Part shown: positions 17,435-27,224 of the stretch, piece after piece
How the letters are laid out: the number at the start of each line of letters is the position of its first letter
How positions within the stretch are numbered: the first letter of the stretch is position 1
NCBI GenBank assembly: GCA_007117355.1
Contig: SKGS01000044.1
Span: 25,527 to 89,526, forward strand
Length of the DNA stretch: 64,000 nt
From: Lishizhenia sp.
Lineage (GTDB): Bacteria; Bacteroidota; Bacteroidia; Flavobacteriales_D; Crocinitomicaceae
Direction of reading: 5' to 3'
The notes under the pieces: generated by a model
Seen by the model: only the letters and a program-made list of their open reading frames with translations
Database searches by the model: none
What the model was told of the DNA's origin: nothing
Made by a program: the position numbers and the translations under genes

Positions 17435-17449
17435 AGTATAAATTTGTTC

Positions 17450-17863
17450 TTAACAATAAGCTTTGTAAGCTTCTTGCAAGTTTTCAGCAATCATCTGAGC
17501 CGAACCACCTTCAATATGATGGCGCTCTAGAAAGTGCACCAATTTACCATCTTTAAAAAGTGCAATAGATGGAGAAGAAGGAGGGTATGGCAAAAAGTAC
17601 TTTCTTGCCTGTGCAGTCGCTTCCGAATCAACACCAGCGAAAACCGTTGCCAATCTATTTGGTTTTAAATCACCATTTAACGATAACTTTACACCAGGAC
17701 GCATATTTCCAGCTGCACACCCACAAACGGAATTAACTACAACTAATAAACTTCCTTCTTTTTGGTTGATTGCCGAATCTACTTCTTCAGCACTAACTAA
17801 TTGTTCAAATCCTACTGAAACTAAATCTTGTTTCATAGGAGCTACTAATTCTGGAGGGTACAT
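17450..17863 (-). CDS. Bacilliredoxin of the BrxA/BrxB (YphP/YqiW) family
   Basis: 137 residues, cytoplasmic. The thioredoxin-fold CGC active site is at Cys47-Gly-Cys49 (NSVCGCAAGNMRPG) and the N-terminal MYPPELVAPM is diagnostic of this family. Family members reduce bacillithiol mixed disulfides on proteins or act as atypical thioredoxins. Bacillithiol synthesis occurs in parts of the Bacteroidota, so the assignment is reasonable, but the partner thiol is not shown here. A perfect minus-strand -7 box TAAATTTG at 17897-17904 precedes the ATG. Confidence 0.92.
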   Translation of the reverse strand: MYPPELVAPMKQDLVSVGFEQLVSAEEVDSAINQKEGSLLVVVNSVCGCAAGNMRPGVKLSLNGDLKPNRLATVFAGVDSEATAQARKYFLPYPPSSPSIALFKDGKLVHFLERHHIEGGSAQMIAENLQEAYKAYC

Positions 17864-17896
17864 ATCTTTTAAAATTTTAATTCATTATTACTACTG

Positions 17897-17904
17897 CAAA
17901 TTTA
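17897..17904 (-). promoter_or_regulatory. -7 box of the bacilliredoxin promoter
   Basis: The minus-strand sequence TAAATTTG matches TAnnTTTG perfectly, 33 bases before the ATG. No good -33 box is visible at the expected spacing. Confidence 0.4.
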
Positions 17905-18075
17905 ATAAGACAAAATAAAAATAAGGTCTTGATTTTACATTTAATACGTTTTAACCATAGTTTTATCACTGAATTTTTTATTATAAGCCTACTTTACATT
18001 TTTGGCATGATAAATGTTTTAGTTTGGTTTTTTTTTGCAACTTCTTGATATGCATAGGAAATGATAAATATTAAC

Positions 18076-18083
18076 TATTTTTG
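18076..18083 (+). promoter_or_regulatory. -7 box of the 2055-residue protein gene
   Basis: TATTTTTG matches TAnnTTTG exactly, 20 bases before the ATG at 18104. A TTG at 18045-18047 is too far upstream to be a standard -33 box, so the -7 box is the only support. Confidence 0.4.
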
Positions 18084-18103
18084 AACTTTCAAAAAATTCG
18101 TTT

Positions 18104-21100
18104 ATGAAACAGATATATATTCTCTCAGTATTGTTCTTGTTGACAGCACTTTCCGCAATAGGTCAGCGTATTCGTTATGAAGAAAAATCTAATGTGTTTT
18201 TTGGAATAAACGGTGGAAATACTTGGCACACCTCCGATGTTCAAAATGTTGATGCCGGTTTAAGAGGGGTTGGCTTTCTTTTTGGTACATCGCTAAATCA
18301 TGATTATGGTAGGTTGTTTTCATATGACATTAGGTTAAGAGGGCTATATGGAGTCTGGTATGGAATGGACAATGAAACAACAGACCTAATAGAACAAAAT
18401 GCTGCTGTAAATGCAATATACGGAGACTTAGGCCATGGTGTTGTACAAAACTTTCGCTCTACACAATTTCGTGCAGCACTAGAACTTGCTATTCATGCTA
18501 ATCGTTTCAGAGAAAGAACACGTATAGACCCATATATTTTTGCTGGAATTGGCTATACAGGCACAAGAACAATGGGTGACTTGCTAGATTCAGATGGTAT
18601 TCCTTATGATTATGCAAATAATCCAACAGGGGGTATTACTAATGGAACGTATGAAACACTCTTAGATATAAACGGAGCTGGTGATTCATACAGTGATTCA
18701 AGAAGAAGCGTGAATCTTTTGCCAAGCCTTGGTGTTGGATTGGGGTATTACCTGACCAACCGTTTCGCGTTTGGTTTTGAACATAAAACAACTTTTTTTA
18801 ACTCCAATTATTTTGATGGTACAATAGTAGATCAAAGTTCCGCCATCTCTTCTTCTAATGATTTATATCATTATTCGGGAGTTTATTTTCGTTGGTACTT
18901 AAAACCATATGATCCAGATAGGACTGCCAAAACAAGACCGCATACTCCGCCTCGTCCTCACACTCCTCCGCCACCACCGAGACAGCCTTCTGATGTTGGA
19001 ACTATTAAAACTCCAACACCACCATCTGTAAGGTTTACTCAACCGTCAAATACAATTCAAGTTGTTTCTGATCCATCTTTTGTGTTGAGGGCAGAAATAA
19101 TGAATGTACCCACTTCGCAAAATGTAGTATTTAGACAAGATGGAATTGAAAACCACCAGTTTACTTATAATGGATTAACCGGAAGTTTTCAAAGCACCGT
19201 TCAATTAAAACCTGGTCAAAACATTTTTAGACTTAGAGGAACAAATGAGTATGGTTCAGATGAGGCTAGTGTCACAATTATTTACGAACAAGAACAGGGA
19301 TTGCCTCCTGTAGTAAAAATTAACGACCCGTCTAATAACCCGCATAATACAACAAACACTAATAGAAACGTGACAGCAAATATTCAAAACGTTTCTCAGA
19401 AAAATCAGGTAATAGCGACCTTGAACGGTCAGTCTATTGGCAGTGATTTTAATTTTTCCGCATCAGGCTGGAATAACTTCTCTAAAAACTTCCCTTTAGA
19501 ACTCGGAGCAAATACCATAAAAATTACTGCAACTAATGAATTTGGAACAGATTCAGATCAAGTCACAATAATTTATTCACGTAAACCAGAGGAGTCGATT
19601 GACCCTATTGTGCCACCTTCTGTTACATTTACGAATCCAATATTTAGTTCCGTAACTGTTACTTCACCAAATTTCCAACTTCGAGGAAATGTTTTTGAAG
19701 TGGATAGTAGAAATAATGTAACGTTCATTCAGAATGGAATTACTAATTCTAATTTCTCTTATTCGGTTACAAACAAGCAGTTTTCGAGTAATGTAGTGTT
19801 GCAGCCTGGTCCAAATGTTTTCCAATTGATTGGAACCAACGCAGCAGGATCAGATCAAAAGACAGTCGTTATCACTTATGATATTCCAAGTCCTACTCCA
19901 CCAATTGTAACTATTACTCAACCTTTTGATAATCCATTTACTACAACAAACTCAACGACTAATGTTCGAGCAACTGTATTAAATGTCAATCAAAAGAATC
20001 AAATAACAGTTCGAATAAATGGTACCGCAACATCCAACTTTACGTTTAATGCATCAACTTCTCAAGTAAACTTAACTGTTCCGCTTCAAGAAGGAAACAA
20101 TACGGTGAGAATTAGCGCAACGAATACAGATGGCTCAGATAGCAAACAAACCTCAATTATTTACCGTAAACCTGTCGTTGAATTACCTCCTGTAGTTGAG
20201 TTTGTTTCGCCAGCTTATTCGCCATATAACACAGAAGAAGAGACCGAAACAGTTACAGCTTCTGTCTATAATGTGAACACTAAAGAACAAGTCACAGTTC
20301 TTCTTAATGGAACAAGTATTTCGAATTTCAATTTTGCTGCCAATACAAACACCAATGCAACGGTTAGTATTCCAGCAAGCTGGATTGAAGGTGTTAACGT
20401 TGTTACTGTAACAGCTACAAACAATGCTGGAGTAGATTCTAAAAACACAACGATTATTTACAAAAAACCAGAGCGTTTGCTTCCACCAGTAGTTGCTTTT
20501 GTTAATCCTGTAGAAAACCCTAAAACTGTTTTTGTTTCTTCTTATCCAGTGCAAGCTACGGTAAAACATGTTTCTTCTAGTAATCAGATTCAATTGCGCA
20601 TCAATGGGGTTAGTACTTCAAACTTCACTTACAACCCAGTGTCAGAGCAAATGAACTTCACAACCAGTTTGTTGTCTGGTGCAAATACCATAGAAATAAC
20701 AGCGACGAACAATCAAGGTCAGGATACAGAAACAACTACAATCATTTACAGAAAACAAAACCCTGTTTTGCCTCCAGTCGTTACCATCGTATATCCATTT
20801 ACGCAAAATTACACGGTTAATACTTCAACAGTATCCATTAATGCAACACTTCTAAATGTTGCCACTGCAAACGATATTACGGTAACAGTAAATGGGTCTA
20901 GTGTAAGTAATTTTGTTTTTAACACACAGACAAAAACCCTAAACTACACGATGCCTTTGAATGAAGGGTCTAATTCTATTACCATTGTTGGAATAAACAA
21001 CGCAGGAAGCGATAGTGATACAAGAAATATCATTTATAACAAGGAGCAAACGCTTGAGCCTCCAATTGTAACATTTATTAATCCAGCAAACGCAGGTCTT

Positions 21101-24100
21101 CAGGTTACACATCCAACCTATATTATGAAAGCGACAGTGGAAAATGTTCAAACTAAAAATGATATCAGAGTTAGATTTAATGGACAAACAATTAGTCCTT
21201 CCAACTTCTCGTTCAACCCTGCTTCAAAAGAAGTGACTTACACTTCTAGCTTGTCGTTAGGTAATAATATGTTTGAAGTTCGAGGTACAAATTCTGCTGG
21301 CGTTCATGAATCAGCGATAAACATCATGTACGTTGAGCCAGCACCAGAATGTGAAGCACCAACAGTAACATATGTTCAGCCAGCTGCTAGCAACCTAACA
21401 GTTGAAAACGATGAGTTTATGATTCGTGCTTTAGTTAACCATGTTAATTCAGCAAGTGATATAATATTAAAAGTTAACGGCGATAATATCGGAAACTTCA
21501 ATTATTCAACCTCTTCGAAAATTCTAAGTAGAAAGGTAAATTTAATGGAAGGAAATAATGTAATTGAGATAATTGCACAAACTTCATGTGGTAGAGCGGA
21601 TGTTACAACTACGTTAGTGTATCAGCCACCTTATGTTCCATGTGATGAGCCTATTGTTTCTATCTTGGAGCCAGATGCTTATGGATACTCAACAACAAAG
21701 AGTCAAATTGAACTTACTGCAACGGTATCAAATGTTCAAAATGCTCAAGAGTTGCAATTAATTGTTAATGGTACTTCTCGAAACTTTAGTTTTGACTTAG
21801 GAACACACATAGTAACAGCTTCTATTCCTTTAAATTTAGGAAACAATAGTATAGTGTTATCTGCAACCACAGATTGTGGAACCGATGCGGAAAGTTGGAA
21901 TATTAAAAGAGAAGCTTGCCGACCACCAGTAATTACAGTAGATGCTTCCCCTGCACCTGAAAACGGGGTGGTTACTACAAGTCAAATTTCGCTATCAGGA
22001 ACTATAACCGACGTGGTGCAGAGTGCAATTACGGTAAGTGTAAACGGGCAGCCAAGAAACTTTGTTTACCAAACATCTACTCAACAATTTACATCTTCGG
22101 TTTCACTAAACGAAGGTTCTAATACGATTGTAATACAAGCAAATAATTCTTGTATGGCAGTTTCGGAAACAATCGAAATCTCTTACGAGCCAATTGTTGT
22201 TCCCGACCCTCCAACAGTTACGATTACAAACCCGGCTAGTTCTCCTCAAACTGTTTTTACAGGGGTTTACAATGTAGAAGCTACAGTAACAAACGTTCAA
22301 AATGCTCAACAAGTTAGTGTTCAAGTTAATGGTGCTTCTCGCAGCTTCCAATTTCAAGCTAGCACAGGAAAGGTAAGTTTTAACCAAACGCTGTCAAGCG
22401 GAATGAACACTATTGTAATTAGTGCTGTAAATGAAGCTGGAAGTGCCTCAGACGAAGCAGCAATTGTTTACAGAGTTCCTGTAACAATTAATCCTCCAGT
22501 GGTTACATTTACACAACCGAATACACCAACTACGGTTGTAACAGAAGACGGAACAATTCAAGTAACAGGAACAGCAAGTAACTTGGTTAGCGAAAACCAA
22601 TTTGAATTGTTAGTAAACGACGAACCTTATTCAAACTTCACAAGCTCATTGTCTTCTGACGGTTTGTTATCGTTTAGTTTACCCATTGCTATAAGCCCTA
22701 CTCACCCTATTTATGTTATCACTGCGATAGCAACAAATAGCGCAGGGTCTGATCAAGATCAAATTGAAATAATTAGAGATGTAGAAGAGGAAGAAGACGA
22801 TTGTGAAGCTCAAATACAGGTTAGCTTTGATTCCGATCATAAAGGAGCAAGTGTCACCAGTACTCAACCAATAACGAGTGTTGTGTTTAAATACACCGAA
22901 GGCACCCTTCAATCATTTAGTGGTTTAAATAGCTCTTCTGTTAACCTTAGAGCCTCCACAAATAACATGGATAAATGTCTAGAAGGATTATGGGTTATGT
23001 CTGGATGTTTAGACGACCGTTTAACTTCTGGTTATGGTAGATGGTTCGAGCACGAAGGATATGACGGAAGTTGTGAGGCTCCTGCTTGTGACCCGCCGTC
23101 AATTCAATTAATTAGCGCATTGGAAACGCAAGAATCAACCTACTTATTCGAATTCACAGCAACTAATGTGAACTCTAATGAGGTAGGAGTAACATACAAT
23201 GGTCAGCCAGTAAACTGCAATTACAATAGTTCAACTGGCAAGTTTAGTTGCTCCATTAAACTCCAAGGCACTGCAAACACTTTTGTTGTGACAGCAAACG
23301 GTTGTGAAACAGTTACTGAAGTTTTCGAAGTTACTTTTGAAAAAGAATGTAATGAGATAACTTACAGTCTAGGTTATCCTTCCACTAATAATTTAACAGT
23401 GGAAGAGTCAGGTATATCACTGTTTTTAACAGTTAATCACGCCGACCCAAGTGCCACTCAAGCGACGTTGAATGGAAACCCTGTTGCTTCTCAATACACT
23501 GGAACAACACTAAGCGTTTCAGACTTAAAACTTCAAGAAGGTGCGAATCAGATTAGTATTCAACTTAGAAATGATTGTAGTAATAAAAATGTTAATTACA
23601 CGATTACATACAATGTACCAGCTTCATGCGGCCCAGCAATTAATTTAGGAAATTCTGAATGGGAGTTTTGTTTAGTTACACCGTCTGGAAGATTCAATAG
23701 CAACTACTTGAAAGCAAACCCGAATTTCTCTTATTCAGGTACAGCTTCTAGCCTATATTTTTTACCAATGTCAGGGGGGTCAAATGTAACAGTTAATGGA
23801 AAAGACTATCCAATCCAAGCCGGTATGTATTATTTGTTCCAAGGTAATTTAAGTGTTAGCATTAGCAGAAATGGAAATTGGGAAGTATGTGTTCAAGCAA
23901 GTACTAATCCGTTGTTTGGAAATGGAGCAAGAAGACCTTCTAGTCCTTGTGAAATATCGACACCTCCTGCGCCGATACGTCCTGGCACTGTCGCACCTTC
24001 TGGAACACCTGGTACAACAACTCCAACTGGGGGTACCATAAGAAATCCAACAACAACAAGAAGGGTGACTATCCCAACGAGAACACCGTCTTCTAACGAG

Positions 24101-24271
24101 CCATCTACTCCAACATCGACAGGGGGTAAAGTAAATAGAACAATTACAAGACCAACAAATCAGAGGCAAACTCGCACACCTTCGGCAAACAGCCCGACGC
24201 CAGCACCTTCGGCAACGGAAGGAACGATTAGACAACCAAGTAATAATGTTCGAAGAAGAGGAGGTAATTAG
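18104..24271 (+). CDS. Giant barrel-like protein with about 15 Ig-like repeats
   Basis: 2055 residues. Signal peptide 1-20; an outer-membrane-barrel-like region of beta strands (about 22-266, for example INPYIFAGIGY-type glycine/aromatic strands); a proline-rich linker (PPRPHTPPPPPRQP, about 275-300); 13 tandem repeats of about 95 residues (about 305-1560), each beginning P-P-x-V-x-x-x-x-P and ending N-x-I-x-I-x-A-T-N-x-x-G-x-D-x-x-x-I-I-Y; a Cys-containing domain (about 1565-1665); two more repeats (to about 1840); a further domain with PMSGGSNVTVNGKDYP; and a Thr/Pro/Gly-rich tail (about 1950-2055). No T9SS sorting domain is present. I infer an envelope protein whose repeats form a long periplasmic or external stalk. 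Function unknown. A strong terminator follows. Confidence 0.85.
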   Translation: MKQIYILSVLFLLTALSAIGQRIRYEEKSNVFFGINGGNTWHTSDVQNVDAGLRGVGFLFGTSLNHDYGRLFSYDIRLRGLYGVWYGMDNETTDLIEQNAAVNAIYGDLGHGVVQNFRSTQFRAALELAIHANRFRERTRIDPYIFAGIGYTGTRTMGDLLDSDGIPYDYANNPTGGITNGTYETLLDINGAGDSYSDSRRSVNLLPSLGVGLGYYLTNRFAFGFEHKTTFFNSNYFDGTIVDQSSAISSSNDLYHYSGVYFRWYLKPYDPDRTAKTRPHTPPRPHTPPPPPRQPSDVGTIKTPTPPSVRFTQPSNTIQVVSDPSFVLRAEIMNVPTSQNVVFRQDGIENHQFTYNGLTGSFQSTVQLKPGQNIFRLRGTNEYGSDEASVTIIYEQEQGLPPVVKINDPSNNPHNTTNTNRNVTANIQNVSQKNQVIATLNGQSIGSDFNFSASGWNNFSKNFPLELGANTIKITATNEFGTDSDQVTIIYSRKPEESIDPIVPPSVTFTNPIFSSVTVTSPNFQLRGNVFEVDSRNNVTFIQNGITNSNFSYSVTNKQFSSNVVLQPGPNVFQLIGTNAAGSDQKTVVITYDIPSPTPPIVTITQPFDNPFTTTNSTTNVRATVLNVNQKNQITVRINGTATSNFTFNASTSQVNLTVPLQEGNNTVRISATNTDGSDSKQTSIIYRKPVVELPPVVEFVSPAYSPYNTEEETETVTASVYNVNTKEQVTVLLNGTSISNFNFAANTNTNATVSIPASWIEGVNVVTVTATNNAGVDSKNTTIIYKKPERLLPPVVAFVNPVENPKTVFVSSYPVQATVKHVSSSNQIQLRINGVSTSNFTYNPVSEQMNFTTSLLSGANTIEITATNNQGQDTETTTIIYRKQNPVLPPVVTIVYPFTQNYTVNTSTVSINATLLNVATANDITVTVNGSSVSNFVFNTQTKTLNYTMPLNEGSNSITIVGINNAGSDSDTRNIIYNKEQTLEPPIVTFINPANAGLQVTHPTYIMKATVENVQTKNDIRVRFNGQTISPSNFSFNPASKEVTYTSSLSLGNNMFEVRGTNSAGVHESAINIMYVEPAPECEAPTVTYVQPAASNLTVENDEFMIRALVNHVNSASDIILKVNGDNIGNFNYSTSSKILSRKVNLMEGNNVIEIIAQTSCGRADVTTTLVYQPPYVPCDEPIVSILEPDAYGYSTTKSQIELTATVSNVQNAQELQLIVNGTSRNFSFDLGTHIVTASIPLNLGNNSIVLSATTDCGTDAESWNIKREACRPPVITVDASPAPENGVVTTSQISLSGTITDVVQSAITVSVNGQPRNFVYQTSTQQFTSSVSLNEGSNTIVIQANNSCMAVSETIEISYEPIVVPDPPTVTITNPASSPQTVFTGVYNVEATVTNVQNAQQVSVQVNGASRSFQFQASTGKVSFNQTLSSGMNTIVISAVNEAGSASDEAAIVYRVPVTINPPVVTFTQPNTPTTVVTEDGTIQVTGTASNLVSENQFELLVNDEPYSNFTSSLSSDGLLSFSLPIAISPTHPIYVITAIATNSAGSDQDQIEIIRDVEEEEDDCEAQIQVSFDSDHKGASVTSTQPITSVVFKYTEGTLQSFSGLNSSSVNLRASTNNMDKCLEGLWVMSGCLDDRLTSGYGRWFEHEGYDGSCEAPACDPPSIQLISALETQESTYLFEFTATNVNSNEVGVTYNGQPVNCNYNSSTGKFSCSIKLQGTANTFVVTANGCETVTEVFEVTFEKECNEITYSLGYPSTNNLTVEESGISLFLTVNHADPSATQATLNGNPVASQYTGTTLSVSDLKLQEGANQISIQLRNDCSNKNVNYTITYNVPASCGPAINLGNSEWEFCLVTPSGRFNSNYLKANPNFSYSGTASSLYFLPMSGGSNVTVNGKDYPIQAGMYYLFQGNLSVSISRNGNWEVCVQASTNPLFGNGARRPSSPCEISTPPAPIRPGTVAPSGTPGTTTPTGGTIRNPTTTRRVTIPTRTPSSNEPSTPTSTGGKVNRTITRPTNQRQTRTPSANSPTPAPSATEGTIRQPSNNVRRRGGN

Positions 24272-24290
24272 TAGAGCTATAATAGATAAA

Positions 24291-24325
24291 AAACACGTTG
24301 TGGGTTTTCCATAACGTGTTTTTTT
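24291..24325 (+). terminator. Strong intrinsic terminator
   Basis: AAACACGTT (24291-24299) pairs with AACGTGTTT (24313-24321), and the stem continues inward through TGG/CCA to a 5-base loop. A T-run follows directly (TTTTT). It lies 20 bases after the stop codon of the 2055-residue protein gene. Confidence 0.85.
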
Positions 24326-24429
24326 ATGAAAAAATTGAAAAAGTCTATAAAATGTCTATGATTTATTCTTTGTAAATGAATATTTTATGCATAATTTTGT
24401 TGTTTTTCTGACCCCAAAACAACCCCTAG

Positions 24430-24999
24430 ATGCGAAACAGTTTCGGAATCTTGTTCCCGTTTAAATCTTTTTCTTGGAAGAGAGAATTCTGGAGTAATTA
24501 CAATTATTTCAAGAATAAAGTGGCATTATATCAAATGAATCCAAGTGATTTTTTTTCGTTTCAAGTGATAGAAAACCTATTACCTATAAATGTTGAAAGG
24601 GAAATTACTTTATTCGACGGTATTCCGCTGTCATCGACAACACAAAATGCAATTGAAAATAAGTTTGGACAACCTATTTTTACCTATCCGCTAAAAGTTA
24701 ACGATAAAAACCTGAAGCTTCATGTGTATCGTTTCCTTCTTGCAGGACATAAAACAGAACTAAGCATTTTTACGAATAAAGAAATAGTTTTTCAATTTTC
24801 GTATCACTTTCCAGGTCTTAACAAACAGCAAAAGGATGGTATAACAAAGTTAATTGTATCTAAATTTGGATATAATGCTACATTGAATAGAAATCAGAAT
24901 TATCTTGAGTGCAGTAAAGGGAGTGTTTTGTTGTTTAAAGAAGAAGAAAAAGAAATTCTATGTACTGTTAAACGCAGGGATGTGGTTGTGCTGTCGTGA
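24430..24999 (+). CDS. Conserved-looking hypothetical protein
   Basis: 189 residues, no signal peptide or transmembrane segment. The N-terminus is aromatic and basic (WKREFWSNYNYFKNK), the middle contains alternating beta strands and turns (for example FQFSYHFPGLNKQQKDGI), and the C-terminus ends in a short beta hairpin. I do not recognise a family. The frame is long for random AT-rich DNA and follows the terminator of the previous gene with its own start, so it is probably real. It may be a small cytoplasmic enzyme accessory; no partner is evident. Confidence 0.6.
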   Translation: MRNSFGILFPFKSFSWKREFWSNYNYFKNKVALYQMNPSDFFSFQVIENLLPINVEREITLFDGIPLSSTTQNAIENKFGQPIFTYPLKVNDKNLKLHVYRFLLAGHKTELSIFTNKEIVFQFSYHFPGLNKQQKDGITKLIVSKFGYNATLNRNQNYLECSKGSVLLFKEEEKEILCTVKRRDVVVLS

Positions 25000-25091
25000 T
25001 ATTAACGATGGATAGGAAAGTAGGATGCTCTTCAATACGTATTGAATTCTTTGCTGTTCTAACTGTATTTAAAACAAATTTTACTCCCTTA

Positions 25092-25122
25092 TTTTATTAT
25101 CACTAATAATTGCTTATTTTTG
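25092..25122 (+). promoter_or_regulatory. Promoter of the fur-STAS-purA-ostA operon
   Basis: TTTT at 25092-25095 and a perfect TATTTTTG (-7 box) at 25115-25122 are separated by 19 bases, the Bacteroidota optimum. The first ATG follows 19 bases after the -7 box. The -33 box has one mismatch to TTTG. Confidence 0.5.
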
Positions 25123-25141
25123 CCTTTTAACTGAGCAGTCG

Positions 25142-25594
25142 ATGGAAAACGTACAAGAAACGGTAAAGAACATTTTCTCAGCCTACCTTGAAAAAAATGG
25201 TCACCGAAAAACACCGGAACGCTTCGCCATACTTGAAGAAATCTACAATTATGACGGTCATTTCGATGTTGAATCGCTGTATATCAAAATGAAAAACCAA
25301 AACTATCGTGTTTCCAGGGCTACTTTATACAATACAATAGAATTATTGCTTGCTTGTAATTTGGTAAGAAAACATCAGTTTGGTAAAAACATAGCTCAGT
25401 TTGAAAAAGCACATGGATTTAAGCAACATGACCACATGATTTGCACGGACACAGGTGAACTGATAGAGTTTTGTGACCCGAGAATTCAAAATATTAAAGC
25501 AACAATCGAAGAGGTTTTTGGCGTAAAAATTCATCACCATTCGCTTTACTTTTATGGTGTAAGAAAAGAAAAATCCGAATCCAAAGAAGCGTGA
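25142..25594 (+). CDS. Fur-family transcriptional repressor
   Basis: 150 residues. Winged helix at about 15-85, with [26 protein letters not shown] matching Fur/PerR/Zur family helices, and [18 protein letters not shown] for the recognition helix. The metal-sensing half has [17 protein letters not shown] (His-rich site) and [11 protein letters not shown]. The two CxxC structural-zinc pairs of some Fur proteins are absent, which is common in Bacteroidota members. It is the first gene of a packed operon with the STAS gene (overlapping GTGA context), purA and the OstA-like gene. Whether it senses iron, zinc or peroxide cannot be decided from sequence. Confidence 0.9.
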   Translation: MENVQETVKNIFSAYLEKNGHRKTPERFAILEEIYNYDGHFDVESLYIKMKNQNYRVSRATLYNTIELLLACNLVRKHQFGKNIAQFEKAHGFKQHDHMICTDTGELIEFCDPRIQNIKATIEEVFGVKIHHHSLYFYGVRKEKSESKEA

Positions 25595-25596
25595 GC

Positions 25597-25950
25597 ATGT
25601 CAATTAAAATAGAAAAGCACCATAATGGTGTTGTGGTTTGTTATTTGGCAGGAAGACTTACAAATGAAAACACCTCTCAAGAAGGTGAAAATGCAATTGT
25701 TAACCAACTTGAAGCTGGCGCTATTATGCTTGTTGTTGACTTAACAGAGGTGGATTATATGAACAGCAGTGGATTAAACTGGCTTTTAAGAATGTTTACA
25801 AAGGTCAGAAATAAAGGAGGGGATTTAGTTATTGCTTCTCCATCTGGTGCTGTTACAAAGATTTTAGAAGTTTCAAAACTCAATTCAATATTTAGTATTT
25901 ACGCGGACGTTAACACCGCAATTAATCATTTTAATGCACATGAGGCATGA
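25597..25950 (+). CDS. STAS-domain anti-sigma-factor antagonist
   Basis: 117 residues from the ATG at 25597; a GTG at 25591 overlapping the fur stop is an alternative. A single STAS domain: strands and helices in the usual order with the phosphorylation loop VDYMNSSGLNWL, where the Ser before Gly is the expected phosphoacceptor. Family members act by partner switching with anti-sigma kinases, but no kinase is encoded nearby. Its last four bases overlap the purA ATG (ATGA), so the genes are translationally coupled. Confidence 0.9.
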   Translation: MSIKIEKHHNGVVVCYLAGRLTNENTSQEGENAIVNQLEAGAIMLVVDLTEVDYMNSSGLNWLLRMFTKVRNKGGDLVIASPSGAVTKILEVSKLNSIFSIYADVNTAINHFNAHEA

Positions 25951-27224
25951 ATAAAGTAGATGTATTATTAGGTTTACAATGGGGAGACGAAGGAAAAGGT
26001 AAAATCGTCGATGTTTTAACTCCCAAATACGACATTATTGCTCGTTTTCAAGGCGGGCCAAATGCTGGGCACACGCTAGAGTTTGATGGCATAAAGCACG
26101 TTTTACACACCATTCCTTCTGGGATATTCAGAAAGGACACGCTCAACGTTGTAGGTAACGGAGTTGTAATTGACCCAGTAATCTTCAAAAAAGAAATTGA
26201 CGCGCTTCAACCTTTCAATGTAGATATAAAAAACGTGTTGTTGATTTCCAACAAAGCTCATTTAATTTTACCAACCCACCGTTTGTTAGACGCAGCATCT
26301 GAACAAGCGAAAGGAAATAAAAAAATTGGCTCTACCTTGAAAGGAATTGGACCAACGTACATGGACAAAACAGGAAGAAATGGTCTTCGTGTTGGGGATT
26401 TATTCTCACCTAACTTCCAAGAAAAGTACTATGCTCTTGTTGAAAAACACAAAGGAATGCTGAATCACTATCCAAGTTTTGAATATGATTTATCAGAGCT
26501 TGAACCAGCGTTTTTTGAAGGGATTGAACTTCTAAAAACACTTACCACAATTGATAGTGAACACTATTTAAATAATGCGCTCAAAGAAGGAAAGACCATT
26601 CTAGCAGAAGGAGCACAGGGAACTTTATTAGATATCGACTTTGGAAGTTACCCATTTGTTACTTCTTCTAATACAGTAACGGCTGGAACATGCACAGGGC
26701 TTGGTGTTGCACCAACAAGAATTGGAAACGTTTTAGGTATATTCAAAGCGTATTGCACCCGAGTTGGTAGTGGACCATTCCCTACGGAATTAGAAAATGA
26801 AGTTGGGGAGAAAATAAGAAAGCATGGTTTCGAATTTGGAGCTACAACTGGACGACCTCGCCGTTGTGGTTGGATAGACATCCCAGCATTAAAATATGCG
26901 ATAATGATTAATGGTGTTTCTGAGTTGGCAATGATGAAATCAGATGTGTTAGATTCTTTTGATACTATTCATGTTTGCACACATTACAAAATCGATGGCA
27001 AGATTATTGATTATTTACCGTTTGATATAAACGATTTGGAAATAGAACCGGTTTATGAGGAAATAAAAGGTTGGAATTGTGATTTAACAAAACTAACTTC
27101 TTATGATGATGCTCCAGCTGAACTAAAAGCGTATGTTCAGTATCTTGAAGAGAAGCTTGAAGTTCCAATTACTACCGTTTCTGTTGGGCCAGATAGATTG
27201 CAAACGCTAAGTACAAAACAATAA
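25947..27224 (+). CDS. purA: Adenylosuccinate synthetase
   Basis: 425 residues. GTP-dependent ligation of IMP and aspartate in AMP synthesis, cytoplasmic. The P-loop-like QWGDEGKGK is at residues 11-19 with catalytic Asp14, and GGPNAGHT with catalytic His42 follows. TGLGVAP, VGSGPFPTE and TTGRPRRCGW are diagnostic. Length matches the family (about 425-430). Start ATG overlaps the STAS stop codon. The next gene begins directly after its stop codon. Confidence 0.98.
   Translation: MNKVDVLLGLQWGDEGKGKIVDVLTPKYDIIARFQGGPNAGHTLEFDGIKHVLHTIPSGIFRKDTLNVVGNGVVIDPVIFKKEIDALQPFNVDIKNVLLISNKAHLILPTHRLLDAASEQAKGNKKIGSTLKGIGPTYMDKTGRNGLRVGDLFSPNFQEKYYALVEKHKGMLNHYPSFEYDLSELEPAFFEGIELLKTLTTIDSEHYLNNALKEGKTILAEGAQGTLLDIDFGSYPFVTSSNTVTAGTCTGLGVAPTRIGNVLGIFKAYCTRVGSGPFPTELENEVGEKIRKHGFEFGATTGRPRRCGWIDIPALKYAIMINGVSELAMMKSDVLDSFDTIHVCTHYKIDGKIIDYLPFDINDLEIEPVYEEIKGWNCDLTKLTSYDDAPAELKAYVQYLEEKLEVPITTVSVGPDRLQTLSTKQ

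Noticed and set aside
20183-20593. 136-residue minus-strand frame inside the Ig-like repeat gene
   Set aside because: It is the reverse reading of repetitive coding DNA and gives a Cys/Arg/Asn-rich sequence with no fold.
23849-24235. 128-residue Cys/Arg-rich minus-strand frame
   Set aside because: It is the complement of the Thr/Pro-rich tail codons; the high Cys and Arg content is a codon artefact.
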